Part shown: in pieces, positions 1 through 7,794 of the stretch
How the letters are laid out: each line of letters starts with the position of its first letter
Position numbering within the stretch: position 1 is the stretch's first letter
Source of the DNA: Lachnospiraceae bacterium
GTDB taxonomy: Bacteria > Bacillota > Clostridia > Lachnospirales > Lachnospiraceae
NCBI GenBank assembly: GCA_017428265.1
Contig: JAFRRD010000013.1
Location: 1 to 58,372, forward strand
Length of the DNA: 58,372 nt
Direction: 5' to 3'
Translations under genes and position numbers: made by a program
Notes under the pieces: model-generated
Seen by the model: the letters and a program-made list of their open reading frames with translations, nothing else
The model's database searches: none
Told to the model about the DNA's origin: nothing

Positions 1-700
1 AGATGACGGACATGAACGGCACGAGTTTTTCAGTGACGCGCGCGATGCGTTTGATGCCGCCGATGATGACGAGAGATGCCAGGATGAGCAGGACCGCTCC
101 GGTCACCCAGCGCGGGACGCTGAAAGCCGCCTGCATGTTGCCGGCGATCGTGTTCGCCTGCGCGAGGTTGCCGATGCCGAAGGAGGCGAGCACCGCGAAG
201 CACGAGAACAGGACGGCCAGCACGCGGCCGACCGTTTTCATGCCCTTCTTCGAGCCGAGGCCGTCATGCAGGTAGTACATCGCGCCGCCGGCCCATTCGC
301 CGTTCTTGTCGCGGCGGCGGTAGAAGATGCCGAGCACGTTCTCGGAATAGTTCGTCATCATGCCGAAGAACGCGGACAGCCACATCCAGAAGACCGCGCC
401 GGGACCGCCGACCGCGATCGCGCCCGCGACACCGGCGATGTTTCCCGTGCCGACCGTTGCGGCCAGCGCCGTGCACAGCGCCTGGAACTGGGAGATCGTT
501 CCCTTGTCCTTCGTGTGCGTCGTGACGTTCTTGTCGAAGATCCGTCCGATCGTCTCCTTCATCCAGTGTCCGAAGTGCCCGATCTGGAAGAACTTCGTCA
601 GGACGGTCATCAGAACGCCCGTGCCCAGAAGGATCGCAATGCCGAACCAGCCCCATATGAAGTCGTTCAGATCGCCCGCAATGAAATTCAGTACTGCCAT
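1..700 (-). CDS. Sodium:alanine/glycine symporter (AGCS family), partial
   Basis: Integral membrane carrier that imports a small neutral amino acid with Na+. The window holds the N-terminal 233 residues and the rest lies beyond base 1, so no stop codon is present. The start MAVLNFIAGDLNDF is preceded by AAGGAG. Reading inward I see the AGCS hallmarks: a TVGTGNIAGVAGAIAVGGPG stretch, an FWMW motif, and YSENVLGIFYRRR followed by GGAMYY, with several hydrophobic segments. A glycine riboswitch in its leader suggests that glycine is a substrate or signal; AGCS proteins generally carry alanine and/or glycine. The family call is firm. The exact substrate is inferred from the riboswitch. Confidence 0.9.
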   Translation of the reverse strand, partial: MAVLNFIAGDLNDFIWGWFGIAILLGTGVLMTVLTKFFQIGHFGHWMKETIGRIFDKNVTTHTKDKGTISQFQALCTALAATVGTGNIAGVAGAIAVGGPGAVFWMWLSAFFGMMTNYSENVLGIFYRRRDKNGEWAGGAMYYLHDGLGSKKGMKTVGRVLAVLFSCFAVLASFGIGNLAQANTIAGNMQAAFSVPRWVTGAVLLILASLVIIGGIKRIARVTEKLVPFMSVI

Positions 701-725
701 GTCCGCTCCTTTCGACCGCTCAAGG

Positions 726-794
726 CAGGGCGCCGTTCCGGTGCCCTGCATAAGAGAAGACGGATGAGGCCGCAAGGCTTCATCCGTCTTCTCT
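726..794 (-). terminator. Expression-platform hairpins between glycine riboswitch and symporter gene
   Basis: Read on the minus strand, the leader downstream of the aptamer holds a perfect 15-bp stem (arms 753-767 and 780-794). It is followed by a weak U-rich tail (CUCUUAU) and a second stem with CAGGGC/GCCCTG arms (726-731 and 743-748), just before the ribosome binding site. The long stem is the probable terminator or attenuator of the riboswitch. The short U-tract makes the mechanism uncertain. Confidence 0.55.
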
Positions 795-807
795 GACATA
801 TGACTTC

Positions 808-912
808 ATACCGGTCTGTAGTCCAAACCGTCTTTCTGTCCGTTTGCCTGAGAGATTCGTCTTCCGACTTGCACCTTCGGCACTCCACTTAAGGAGTTCT
901 CCAGAAATCCGT
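808..912 (-). promoter_or_regulatory. Glycine riboswitch aptamer (single aptamer)
   Basis: On the minus strand the RNA shows conserved glycine aptamer elements in order: GGAGA, GCCGAAGGUGCAAGUC, CUCUCAGGCAAA and GGACAGA. Only one aptamer is evident. A small hairpin lies on each side: UGCCGG/CCGGCA on the 5' side near 911-948, and CGGUUUG/CAGACCG on the 3' side near 812-830. This resembles singlet glycine riboswitches, where a vestigial helix replaces the second aptamer. It lies in the leader of the AGCS symporter gene, a well-known association. Confidence 0.88.
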
Positions 913-970
913 CCGCTGCCGGTTTCTCAAGATCCCGGCAGTTTCATACGGTCTTTATTGATTTTTCGCC

Positions 971-999
971 ATTATAGCGCACAGGATACGCCATTGCAA
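971..999 (-). promoter_or_regulatory. Promoter of the riboswitch-symporter transcript
   Basis: Minus-strand TTGCAA (994-999), a 17-nt spacer and TATAAT (971-976), close to the housekeeping consensus. It places the start near 964, so the leader is about 260 nt and contains the whole riboswitch. Confidence 0.75.
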
Positions 1000-1089
1000 G
1001 AGGCATTTTATCAATATTTTGCGGGTTTTTTCTCCGATCGCGAAATATTTGTTCAATACGGTCGATTCGCGGGAAACCCCGATTTTGTC

Positions 1090-1118
1090 TTGCGCATCCG
1101 GCGTTTTAATGCTATAAT
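1090..1118 (+). promoter_or_regulatory. Promoter of the 1179 gene
   Basis: TTGCGC (1090-1095), 17 nt, TATAAT (1113-1118), with a TG one base upstream of the -10 (extended -10). It lies 60 bases upstream of the start codon. Confidence 0.7.
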
Positions 1119-1178
1119 CCACCTTGCATCCGGAAAGCGGGCTGCGTCCCGGCTTTCCCCCGAGAAGGAGTATCATTC

Positions 1179-1688
1179 ATGACAGCAGTATTTTTGATCG
1201 CAGCAAATACATGGACCGTTTTCGCCATCGTCATGGGCGTCGTCGCCGTCATTCTTGCCGTCCTCTATTTCATGGGCAAGAAAATGCAGAAGAAGCAGGC
1301 CGAGGCGCAGGACCAGATCGACGCCAGCAAGCAGGTCGCTTCGATCCTTGTCATTGACAAGAAGAAACTGAAACCCAAGGAATCCGGCCTGCCCGAAGTG
1401 GCGCTCAGCCAGCTGCCCTGGTATGCCAAGGCCCAGAAGCTGCCCATCGTCAAAGCCAAGATCGGCCCGCAGATCATGTCCCTGATGTGCGACGCGGAAG
1501 TCTTCGAGATCCTTCCGGTCAAGAAGGAATGCAAGGTCGCCCTGAGCGGCATCTACATCGCCGAACTGAAGGCCGTCCGCGGCGGCAAGATCCCGGAAAA
1601 GCCTGCCAAGGTCGGTTTCGTCAAGCGCATCCGGAACAACCTGATGGCAAAGATCAAAAAAGACGAACCGAAGAAGGGAAAAAAGTAA
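1179..1688 (+). CDS. Conserved membrane-anchored protein of unknown function
   Basis: 169 residues. One N-terminal membrane segment (about residues 13-32, VFAIVMGVVAVILAVLYFMG) is followed by a Lys/Gln-rich cytoplasmic-looking stretch, so it is probably a single-pass anchored protein. The rest is a basic soluble region (residues 55-150) ending in a Lys-rich tail (KKDEPKKGKK), which may suggest nucleic acid, ribosome or acidic-lipid contact. GAAGGAG eight bases upstream fixes the start, and its own promoter and terminator make it a single-gene unit. I do not recognise a named domain. Similar short proteins occur in clostridia as hypothetical proteins. Confidence 0.75.
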   Translation: MTAVFLIAANTWTVFAIVMGVVAVILAVLYFMGKKMQKKQAEAQDQIDASKQVASILVIDKKKLKPKESGLPEVALSQLPWYAKAQKLPIVKAKIGPQIMSLMCDAEVFEILPVKKECKVALSGIYIAELKAVRGGKIPEKPAKVGFVKRIRNNLMAKIKKDEPKKGKK

Positions 1689-1702
1689 AGATCCCGCACA
1701 TG

Positions 1703-1734
1703 AAAAAACAGGCAGCCGCGGCTGCCTGTTTTTT
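1703..1734. terminator. Bidirectional intrinsic terminator
   Basis: AAACAGGCAGCC, a GC loop and GGCTGCCTGTTT, flanked by A-runs on the left and T-runs on the right. It can stop both the 1179 gene (+) and ddl (-), which converge here. Confidence 0.88.
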
Positions 1735-1751
1735 CATGCTTTGCCCTACCG

Positions 1752-2813
1752 TCAGCGGTAGAAGGCGGAGTCGACCAGTCTGTCGAGCAGTTCGCCGAGC
1801 GGCATGCCGGCGGCGCGCCAGAGCATCGGATACATGCTGATGGAAGTGAAGCCGGGAATGGTATTCACTTCATTGAACACCACACGTTCCGTGTCTTTCT
1901 CCAGGAAGAAATCGACGCGGGCCATCCCGTAGCCGCCGACCGCATTGAAGATCTTCAGCGCATCGCGGCGGATCTCCTCTTCCTTGCCCTCCGGGAGAAC
2001 AGGCTGCGTGTCGGTCTCGGACGCCGGGTTCTCGTACTTGGCTTCGAAATCATAGAATTCCGCTGCCGCCCTGATCTCGCCGACGCCGGAAGCCTTTGTC
2101 CCCTCGGGGGTGGACAGGACCGCGCATTCGAGTTCGCGGCCGACGATGGCTTCCTCGACCATCACGCGGGTGCCCTCCGAGGCCGCTTCCAGCAGTGCGG
2201 CAAAGAGGTCTTCGCGCCTGTCGACACGGGAAACACCGTAGCTGGAGCCGCCGTCGGTCGGCTTGACGAAGACCGGATAGCCGAACGCCGCTTCGACCTT
2301 TGCCTGCGCATACGCTTCGCCGTTTCTCAGTTCCTTCAGGGTGAAAGCCACGTGGCGCGCCTGCGCGATGCCGAGTTCATTGACCAGCGCTTTCGCATAC
2401 AGTTTGTCCATGCAGACGGCCGATGCTGCGACGCCGCAGCCCACATACGGGATCTTCGCCAGTTCGAACAGGCCCTGGATGGTCCCGTCTTCGCCGAAAC
2501 GGCCGTGCAGGACGGGGAAAGCCACGTCCACGCGGATCTTCCGCGTAGTTCCGTTTTCTTCCGTAACCAGAAGGCTCCTTTCCCCTGCGTCGGGAAGCAG
2601 CACCGCCGATGCCAGGCTCTGCCGCCAGCTGCCGTCCCTTATGGAGGACACGTCGCGGACCGGCAGCCAGCAGCCGGTCCTGGTGATGCCCACCAGCACG
2701 ATATCGTATTTGCTGCGGTCCAGGCCGTCCACGACGGTCGCCGCGGACAGGCAGGAAATATCATGTTCGGAAGACATGCCGCCGAAAAAGACGGCCAAAC
2801 TTTTTTTATTCAT
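1752..2813 (-). CDS. ddl: D-alanine--D-alanine ligase
   Basis: ATP-grasp enzyme that joins two D-alanines for peptidoglycan precursor synthesis in the cytoplasm. It has 353 residues, normal for the family. Visible motifs are the N-terminal FFGGMSSEHDIS, the ATP-grasp loop KPTDGGSSYGVS, EEAIVGRELECAVL, and the metal-ligand region FNEVNTIPGFTSISMYP. The substrate loop reads YDFEAKYE. The Tyr of EAKY is the position where D-Ala-D-Lac ligases carry Phe or His, so D-Ala-D-Ala specificity is expected. It lies 57 bases downstream of the lipoprotein gene on the same strand and is probably cotranscribed with it. It ends at the shared terminator. Confidence 0.95.
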   Translation of the reverse strand: MNKKSLAVFFGGMSSEHDISCLSAATVVDGLDRSKYDIVLVGITRTGCWLPVRDVSSIRDGSWRQSLASAVLLPDAGERSLLVTEENGTTRKIRVDVAFPVLHGRFGEDGTIQGLFELAKIPYVGCGVAASAVCMDKLYAKALVNELGIAQARHVAFTLKELRNGEAYAQAKVEAAFGYPVFVKPTDGGSSYGVSRVDRREDLFAALLEAASEGTRVMVEEAIVGRELECAVLSTPEGTKASGVGEIRAAAEFYDFEAKYENPASETDTQPVLPEGKEEEIRRDALKIFNAVGGYGMARVDFFLEKDTERVVFNEVNTIPGFTSISMYPMLWRAAGMPLGELLDRLVDSAFYR

Positions 2814-2870
2814 AACAGCACCTCTTGTTCTTTACGGAAGCCGGGTCAGCCCTGCTTCCGGTCTGCGGCA

Positions 2871-4064
2871 TCAATACTGAATGGAGATGCCTTCTTCCGT
2901 CTCGTCCTCTTCGCCGGAAATGAACGGGATATCCCCCTCGAATTCCACGGCATTTTTGACGATCTCAGCAGGAACGGCGAAGGATTCCGGTGTGTCATAT
3001 TCGATCGCAGCTTTTAACGAGAATTGATCCAGTTTGAAGCTGAAACCCTGGATCATTTCAGACAGATCCATCCCGAACGGCTCTGTCACAAGCTCGACGC
3101 CCACCAGTTTCTGTTCGTCATTGAAGACCATGGTCAGCCGCATCTCGGCCTCTTCAGGCAGCTGATCCGCTGCTCCCGAATTGCCGGACATCCCCTCTGC
3201 ATTCACTTTGCCGCTCAGGATATATTGATCATCCGTGACCGTCCACTCATACTCCTCAAACAGCTGATCCAGATCGATCTCTTCGGGGACCGCAGGCTCT
3301 GCCGGCTCTGCCGTTTCCGTTTCCGTTTCCGTTTCCGGATCATCATTCAGTTTCGTATAGTTCCACGCCCCGGAGACCGGATTCAGGAAATAGACGATCT
3401 TTTTCGTGAGATCCGCATACAGGGAAGTTTTAATTACATCCTTGATCCAGGCAACGGAAGGATCATTGGCTGATTCGGCGCCCGCCATCAAGGTCATCAG
3501 AGCCCTGATCTTGTCCGCCAGGTTGTTTCTGAACTCGATCTCGGCTGCGACGCCTTTCCCGGCTTCATATAAGCCGTACGATTTCAGTTCCAGTCTGATG
3601 TTCAGTTTTCCGCTGTCATCAAACAGCATGGCCGCGACCGACTCAATGATCATCTGCATCATATTGGTCCCGGCTTCAGTTTCGCCCTCGCCCGTTTCCT
3701 GCTCCGGCGCTTCATAGAACAGCGACAGATCCAGGACGGGATCGGCGGAAAAGGCAAAGAGGGCATCTTCCGCCATCAGAGCTTCCGCTGCTGCCTTCAG
3801 CACATCCTCAGGCTTCGCGTTCCGATCGGTCGTGGCCGCAGCAGTCGTTGTCTCCGGCTCAGTCGTCTCCGGTTCGGTCGTTTCCGGCACAGTTGTCTCC
3901 GGAACAGTCGTTTCCGGGGGCGCGGGTTCAGTGTCCGCCGCGACGGCACTTTCGGTCGCGGCAGCCGTTTCAGGCGGAAGCGTCGTTTCTTCCTGCTCCT
4001 TGCCGCAGGCGGCCGTCGACAGGATCATTACCGCGCACATCAACAGGCAAAACAGTTTTTTCAT
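2871..4064 (-). CDS. Secreted lipoprotein of unknown function
   Basis: 397 residues. A type II signal peptide (MKKLFCLLMCAVMILSTAAC) puts the lipid-bearing Cys at residue 20. A low-complexity linker rich in ETTVPETT/EPETT units (about residues 25-80) follows, then a soluble domain of about 310 residues. The linker looks like a spacer crossing the cell wall. The soluble part has repeated acidic stretches (ETETETETAEPAEPAVPEE) and no motif I recognise. Such proteins, of unknown role, are common in clostridia, often beside cell envelope genes; ddl follows here. The start has a GGGAGAAAA site. Lipoprotein status is clear and the function is not. Confidence 0.8.
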   Translation of the reverse strand: MKKLFCLLMCAVMILSTAACGKEQEETTLPPETAAATESAVAADTEPAPPETTVPETTVPETTEPETTEPETTTAAATTDRNAKPEDVLKAAAEALMAEDALFAFSADPVLDLSLFYEAPEQETGEGETEAGTNMMQMIIESVAAMLFDDSGKLNIRLELKSYGLYEAGKGVAAEIEFRNNLADKIRALMTLMAGAESANDPSVAWIKDVIKTSLYADLTKKIVYFLNPVSGAWNYTKLNDDPETETETETAEPAEPAVPEEIDLDQLFEEYEWTVTDDQYILSGKVNAEGMSGNSGAADQLPEEAEMRLTMVFNDEQKLVGVELVTEPFGMDLSEMIQGFSFKLDQFSLKAAIEYDTPESFAVPAEIVKNAVEFEGDIPFISGEEDETEEGISIQY

Positions 4065-4137
4065 CGTTTTTCTCCCTCATCGTATGTCCGGGCAGCAGGG
4101 CCGGTCAGTCCGAACCCTGCCGGATCGGATCATGAAT

Positions 4138-4167
4138 GTTATACCATATCCGACCGCTCTTCTTCAA
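4138..4167 (-). promoter_or_regulatory. Promoter of the lipoprotein-ddl unit
   Basis: Minus-strand TTGAAG (4162-4167), 18 nt, TATAAC (4138-4143), about 75 bases upstream of the lipoprotein start. It diverges from the ABC operon promoter. Confidence 0.55.
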
Positions 4168-4226
4168 GAACAAATCGCAGTATTCGGCGCCTGAAGCGAA
4201 GGATATCCCCTGAGCCAAGCGAAAAC

Positions 4227-4255
4227 TTGCATTTTTAAATCGTTTCGTTTATAAT
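4227..4255 (+). promoter_or_regulatory. Promoter of the ABC exporter operon
   Basis: TTGCAT (4227-4232), an exact 17-nt spacer and TATAAT (4250-4255), set in AT-rich DNA 27 bases before the first gene. This is a near-consensus housekeeping promoter. Confidence 0.82.
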
Positions 4256-4281
4256 TAGGAAAACTATACTCAGGAGGCACC

Positions 4282-4962
4282 ATGCTAACCGCCGACGGCC
4301 TGACTTTTTCCTACAACCGCAAACCGCTCCTGGAGGCCCTGAGTTTTCAGGCGGCGCCTGGAGAATGCGTAGTACTGGCAGGCCCGAACGGCAGCGGCAA
4401 ATCGACCGCCTTAAGCCTTCTTGCCGGCGTGCTGAAGCCGGATGCGGGAAATGTGCGCGCCGAAGGCCGCATCGGCTACGTCCCCCAGGGAACTGCCCTT
4501 TTCGAGGATATGAGCGTCGCCGACAATCTCGCCTTCTTTGCGGACCTCGTCGGCGTGAAAGTGCCGAAGGAACCTGCTTTCGGCGTCGGCCGCTTCCTGA
4601 AGAAGAAGGTCGCGTCTCTTTCCGGCGGCACGAAAAAGCGCGTCAGCATCGTCTGCGCGCTGCTCGGCGATCCGGCGAATCTCCTCTTCGATGAGCCCTG
4701 CGCCGGCCTTGACGTCCAGTACCGCGACGAACTGACCGCCCTGATCCTGCGCCTGAAGCAGGAAGGCCGTTCGATCTGCTACGTCGGCCACGAGGTCTCC
4801 GAATTTGCCTCATTTTACGACCGCATGGTCTTTCTCGGGAACGGGAAGCCGCAGGTCTTTGAAAAAGCCGATCTTTCCGGTACGTCCGGAAATATCATAG
4901 AAGAAACCATGAATCTGGACAGCGCCTACCGCGCTCTGTGCGCCGCCTGTCCGAAGTTATGA
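4282..4962 (+). CDS. ABC transporter ATP-binding protein
   Basis: 226-residue nucleotide-binding subunit that should power the membrane proteins encoded downstream. Motifs in order: Walker A GPNGSGKST, Q-loop region YVPQGTALFEDM, ABC signature LSGGTKKR, Walker B LLFDEPCAGLD and switch His in YVGHE. The length is typical of small ABC-2-type exporter ATPases (CcmA/NatA-like). CAGGAGG upstream supports the ATG. First gene of a four-gene operon that ends at the terminator near 8802. The exported substrate cannot be read from the sequence. Confidence 0.9.
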   Translation: MLTADGLTFSYNRKPLLEALSFQAAPGECVVLAGPNGSGKSTALSLLAGVLKPDAGNVRAEGRIGYVPQGTALFEDMSVADNLAFFADLVGVKVPKEPAFGVGRFLKKKVASLSGGTKKRVSIVCALLGDPANLLFDEPCAGLDVQYRDELTALILRLKQEGRSICYVGHEVSEFASFYDRMVFLGNGKPQVFEKADLSGTSGNIIEETMNLDSAYRALCAACPKL

Positions 4963-4976
4963 AAAAGGAGAGAAAA

Positions 4977-6557
4977 ATGAACGAGAACGAAACCCCTAAC
5001 GTGAACGTGGATCCTGTCACTCCCGATCCCGTGCCGCAGGACGCCCCCTACGTTCAGCCGGCCATTGAACCGGCCTCCAAAAAAGGCTTCCCGAAGCTGA
5101 TCCTTATCGCAGTCCTTGCCGTTGCCGTCGTTGCGGCCGGCTTCTTCGGCGTCAAGGCTCTTCTCGGCGGTACCCCGCTCGCCAGAGCCATGACCGGTGT
5201 GAAAAAGTCTTTCGAAGCGCTGGAGAAGAACGAATATGCGGCCACGATGAAGAATGTCAGCGAAGCCGGCAGCATGAACATCAGCGTTGATCTGTCCAAG
5301 CTTTCCGACATGATCGGTACCGAAGTCCCGGCCAAGGTCGAACTGACCACCTACGCCAGCCTGAAGAATTACAAGGCCGCGCTTGAAATCGATGCCCAGC
5401 TGAAGAACAAATCCATCCTGCACGGTACGCTTACCGCTTCCGATGAAGAACTGGCCGTCGCCTGCGAGCAGATCCTCGGCAAGAAGAATTACAGCCTGAG
5501 CTTCAAGGATCTGGCGAAGAACCTGCCGAAGTCGGTCTTCGATCCGGATTCCGACACCGATTATGCCCTTCCCGAAGAAATCTACAATTGGCTGGTCGGT
5601 CTGAAGAACGGCCCGATCGCCCCGATGAAGGAGATCGTCAAGGATGCGAAGCCGGTCCTCGAAGAAGCCGCCAAGGTCCTGAAGGAAAGCACTGAGAAGA
5701 ACGGTGAGATCAGCAAGGGCAGCGAGACCATTTCCATCGGTGAGGCCGACGTCAAGACGAACACGGTCACCGTGAAACTGAACGGCAAGCAGGCCGCCGC
5801 GATCGCGACCGACCTTCTCAAATGGGCCAAGTCTGATAAGGATCTGAAGGACCTGCTGACCAAGGTCACCACCACCTACGGCCCGGTCCTGGACGAGGAA
5901 TTCGATGTCGATGATTTCCTGGATGATTTCTATGACGGCATCGACGAAGCGCTGGAGGAAATGGAAGACGTTGAGAAGGATGACGTCAACCTGACCGCCG
6001 TGTTCTATACCAACAAGTCCAACGGCCAGCTGGTCAAGGCTGAGATCACCACCAAGGATGAGTACGGCAAGACCGTTTACACCCTGGAGGGCGGCCCCGA
6101 CTGGAAGGATCTTGCCTACTATTCCTTAAGCGTGAATGAGCCGTACGGCAAGTCCTCCGTGACCTACAATGTCGAAGAGAATACCAAGAGCCAGTTCACT
6201 GCAAAGATCAAGGTCAAGGAAGACGGCAACACCACCATGAGCGCGACCTACAGCTGGGACAAGTCGACCGGCGATCTGCGCATCAGCAGCAACGAAGCCG
6301 ATTTCAAGCTGACCGGAACCATGACCCAGAAGGGCAAGGTCACCACGATCGAGCTGAAGAAGTTTGAATACGGCCGTTATATCACCATCAAGGATCTGGG
6401 CACCACGATCACGCTGAATGAAAGCGCGAAGCTGCCGAGCATCTCCAAGACCACCGAGGTCGTGAAGCTGAGCGAAGACGATATCGAGGCTCTGTTCGAG
6501 GACGTTAAGGATGCTGTCCAGGAACTGATGGAAAAAGTTCAGGACGAAATGGACTGA
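4977..6557 (+). CDS. Large membrane-anchored extracytoplasmic protein, unknown
   Basis: 526 residues. A Pro/Val/Asp-rich N-terminal tail (about 35 residues) precedes one membrane helix (FPKLILIAVLAVAVVAAGFF), and about 460 residues then appear to lie outside the cell. The outer part alternates beta-like segments with Lys/Asp/Glu-rich helices and ends in an acidic helix. I recognise no family. I chose ATG 4977 because AAAAAGGAG sits seven bases upstream. An in-frame ATG at 4959 overlaps the ATPase stop but has no ribosome site. Its place between an ABC ATPase and two permease-like genes suggests an accessory or substrate-binding subunit of that exporter. Confidence 0.72.
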   Translation: MNENETPNVNVDPVTPDPVPQDAPYVQPAIEPASKKGFPKLILIAVLAVAVVAAGFFGVKALLGGTPLARAMTGVKKSFEALEKNEYAATMKNVSEAGSMNISVDLSKLSDMIGTEVPAKVELTTYASLKNYKAALEIDAQLKNKSILHGTLTASDEELAVACEQILGKKNYSLSFKDLAKNLPKSVFDPDSDTDYALPEEIYNWLVGLKNGPIAPMKEIVKDAKPVLEEAAKVLKESTEKNGEISKGSETISIGEADVKTNTVTVKLNGKQAAAIATDLLKWAKSDKDLKDLLTKVTTTYGPVLDEEFDVDDFLDDFYDGIDEALEEMEDVEKDDVNLTAVFYTNKSNGQLVKAEITTKDEYGKTVYTLEGGPDWKDLAYYSLSVNEPYGKSSVTYNVEENTKSQFTAKIKVKEDGNTTMSATYSWDKSTGDLRISSNEADFKLTGTMTQKGKVTTIELKKFEYGRYITIKDLGTTITLNESAKLPSISKTTEVVKLSEDDIEALFEDVKDAVQELMEKVQDEMD

Positions 6558-6591
6558 TCTGTAATTTACCGCTTTCGGAAGGATCATCACT

Positions 6592-7794
6592 ATGCTCCGT
6601 AGAGACGGAATACTATTCAGGCGCGGGGTGATCCCCGCGCTTGTTTTATCCGTACTGCTGGCTGCCGCTGCGGCGGGGGCCGGCTTTTCCGTGCTTAAAA
6701 GCGCCGGCGAAGGCGCTGCGCGGGCGGCGATCGTGGTGGTCGATGAAGAAAATTCTCTCTTCAGCCGGGTCGCGATCAGCACCGTGGAGGCGCAGCCCTA
6801 CATTCAGAGCGTCCTCACCGTGGACACCGAACGGAGCGAGGAAAAGGCGCTGGCCAGGCTGGAGGCGGGGGACTGCGCCGCGGTCATCATCCTGCCCGAG
6901 GGCTATGTGAACGATATCTCGGTGGGGCGCGAGGGCAAGGGGCGGATCATCCTGTCCGAAGCCGCGGCGGCCTCTGCCGACATCGTTGCCTCGGTCGCCC
7001 TCTTCGGCGAGCGGCTCCTGGCCGCCGGCCAATACGGTGTCTTTGTGGGGCAGGAACTGATCTGGAGCCGCGGCCTGGATGCCGAATTTGAAAAGAATTA
7101 CCTTCTGAAGAGCAACTCGGGGCTGATCGACGCGGCGCTCTCACTCTACGATGAGGCTTTCACCGTGGAGGTCACGCCCTACGACGGCACGTCTCTCCCG
7201 CTTGCGGGATATTATGCCGCCGCCTGGCTGGTGCTCTTCTTCCTGCTCTGCGGCCTCTTCTTCACGGGCCTGTATCTGACCGACAACAAGCCGGCGATGC
7301 TGACGAGGCTCTACGCACTCGGTGTCAGGCCTTCCGGCTTTTTCCGGGGCAAATGGCTGTGGCCGCTTGCTTTCCGCGCGGTACTCAGTGCAGGGATCCT
7401 GTTCGGGCTGTCGCGCTTCCTGCAACTGACGCTCAGCGTGTATTCGCTGCTGATGTTCCTGCTGGGCCTTGGCTTCATCAGCCATTTCGTTTCCGTGGTC
7501 TGCGTCCTTACGGCTGACCGGAGCGCAGGCTTCGGGATCGTTACGGCGCTGGCCGCCGCGGGGCTCTTCCTGGCGGGCGGGCTCGTGCCGCGCAGCATGC
7601 TGAGCCGGACGCTCGTCGGGATCGGGCGCTTTACGCCTTCCGGCCTTGCGGCCTCGTTCTTCGCGCCGCTCTTCGGCGGAAAAGCCGACTGGCTCTGCGT
7701 GGGGCTTGCGCTGCTGCTGGCTGCCGCGCTGCACTTCTGGACTCTCCGTGTGCTCGCGATGCGGCCGGTCCGGGAAGGAGGTGACGAAGAATGA
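6592..7794 (+). CDS. ABC-2 type permease
   Basis: 400 residues. An N-terminal helix (about residues 12-33) is followed by a 160-residue outer domain (AAIVVVDEENSLFSRVAIST..). Five or six C-terminal helices then span about residues 200-390. This is the usual ABC-2 (ABC2_membrane_3/YhgE-like) layout, in which the long loop between the first and second helix is external. It pairs with the ATPase at 4282. The next gene starts on this gene's last codon (ATGA overlap), showing translational coupling. The family call rests on topology and context. Confidence 0.78.
   Translation: MLRRDGILFRRGVIPALVLSVLLAAAAAGAGFSVLKSAGEGAARAAIVVVDEENSLFSRVAISTVEAQPYIQSVLTVDTERSEEKALARLEAGDCAAVIILPEGYVNDISVGREGKGRIILSEAAAASADIVASVALFGERLLAAGQYGVFVGQELIWSRGLDAEFEKNYLLKSNSGLIDAALSLYDEAFTVEVTPYDGTSLPLAGYYAAAWLVLFFLLCGLFFTGLYLTDNKPAMLTRLYALGVRPSGFFRGKWLWPLAFRAVLSAGILFGLSRFLQLTLSVYSLLMFLLGLGFISHFVSVVCVLTADRSAGFGIVTALAAAGLFLAGGLVPRSMLSRTLVGIGRFTPSGLAASFFAPLFGGKADWLCVGLALLLAAALHFWTLRVLAMRPVREGGDEE

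Noticed and set aside
2871-4064. CRISPR-like short repeats in the ETT-rich part of the lipoprotein gene (3840-3925)
   Set aside because: The repeated GTCGTTTCCGG-type units are in frame and encode the VPETT linker. There are no spacers or cas genes.
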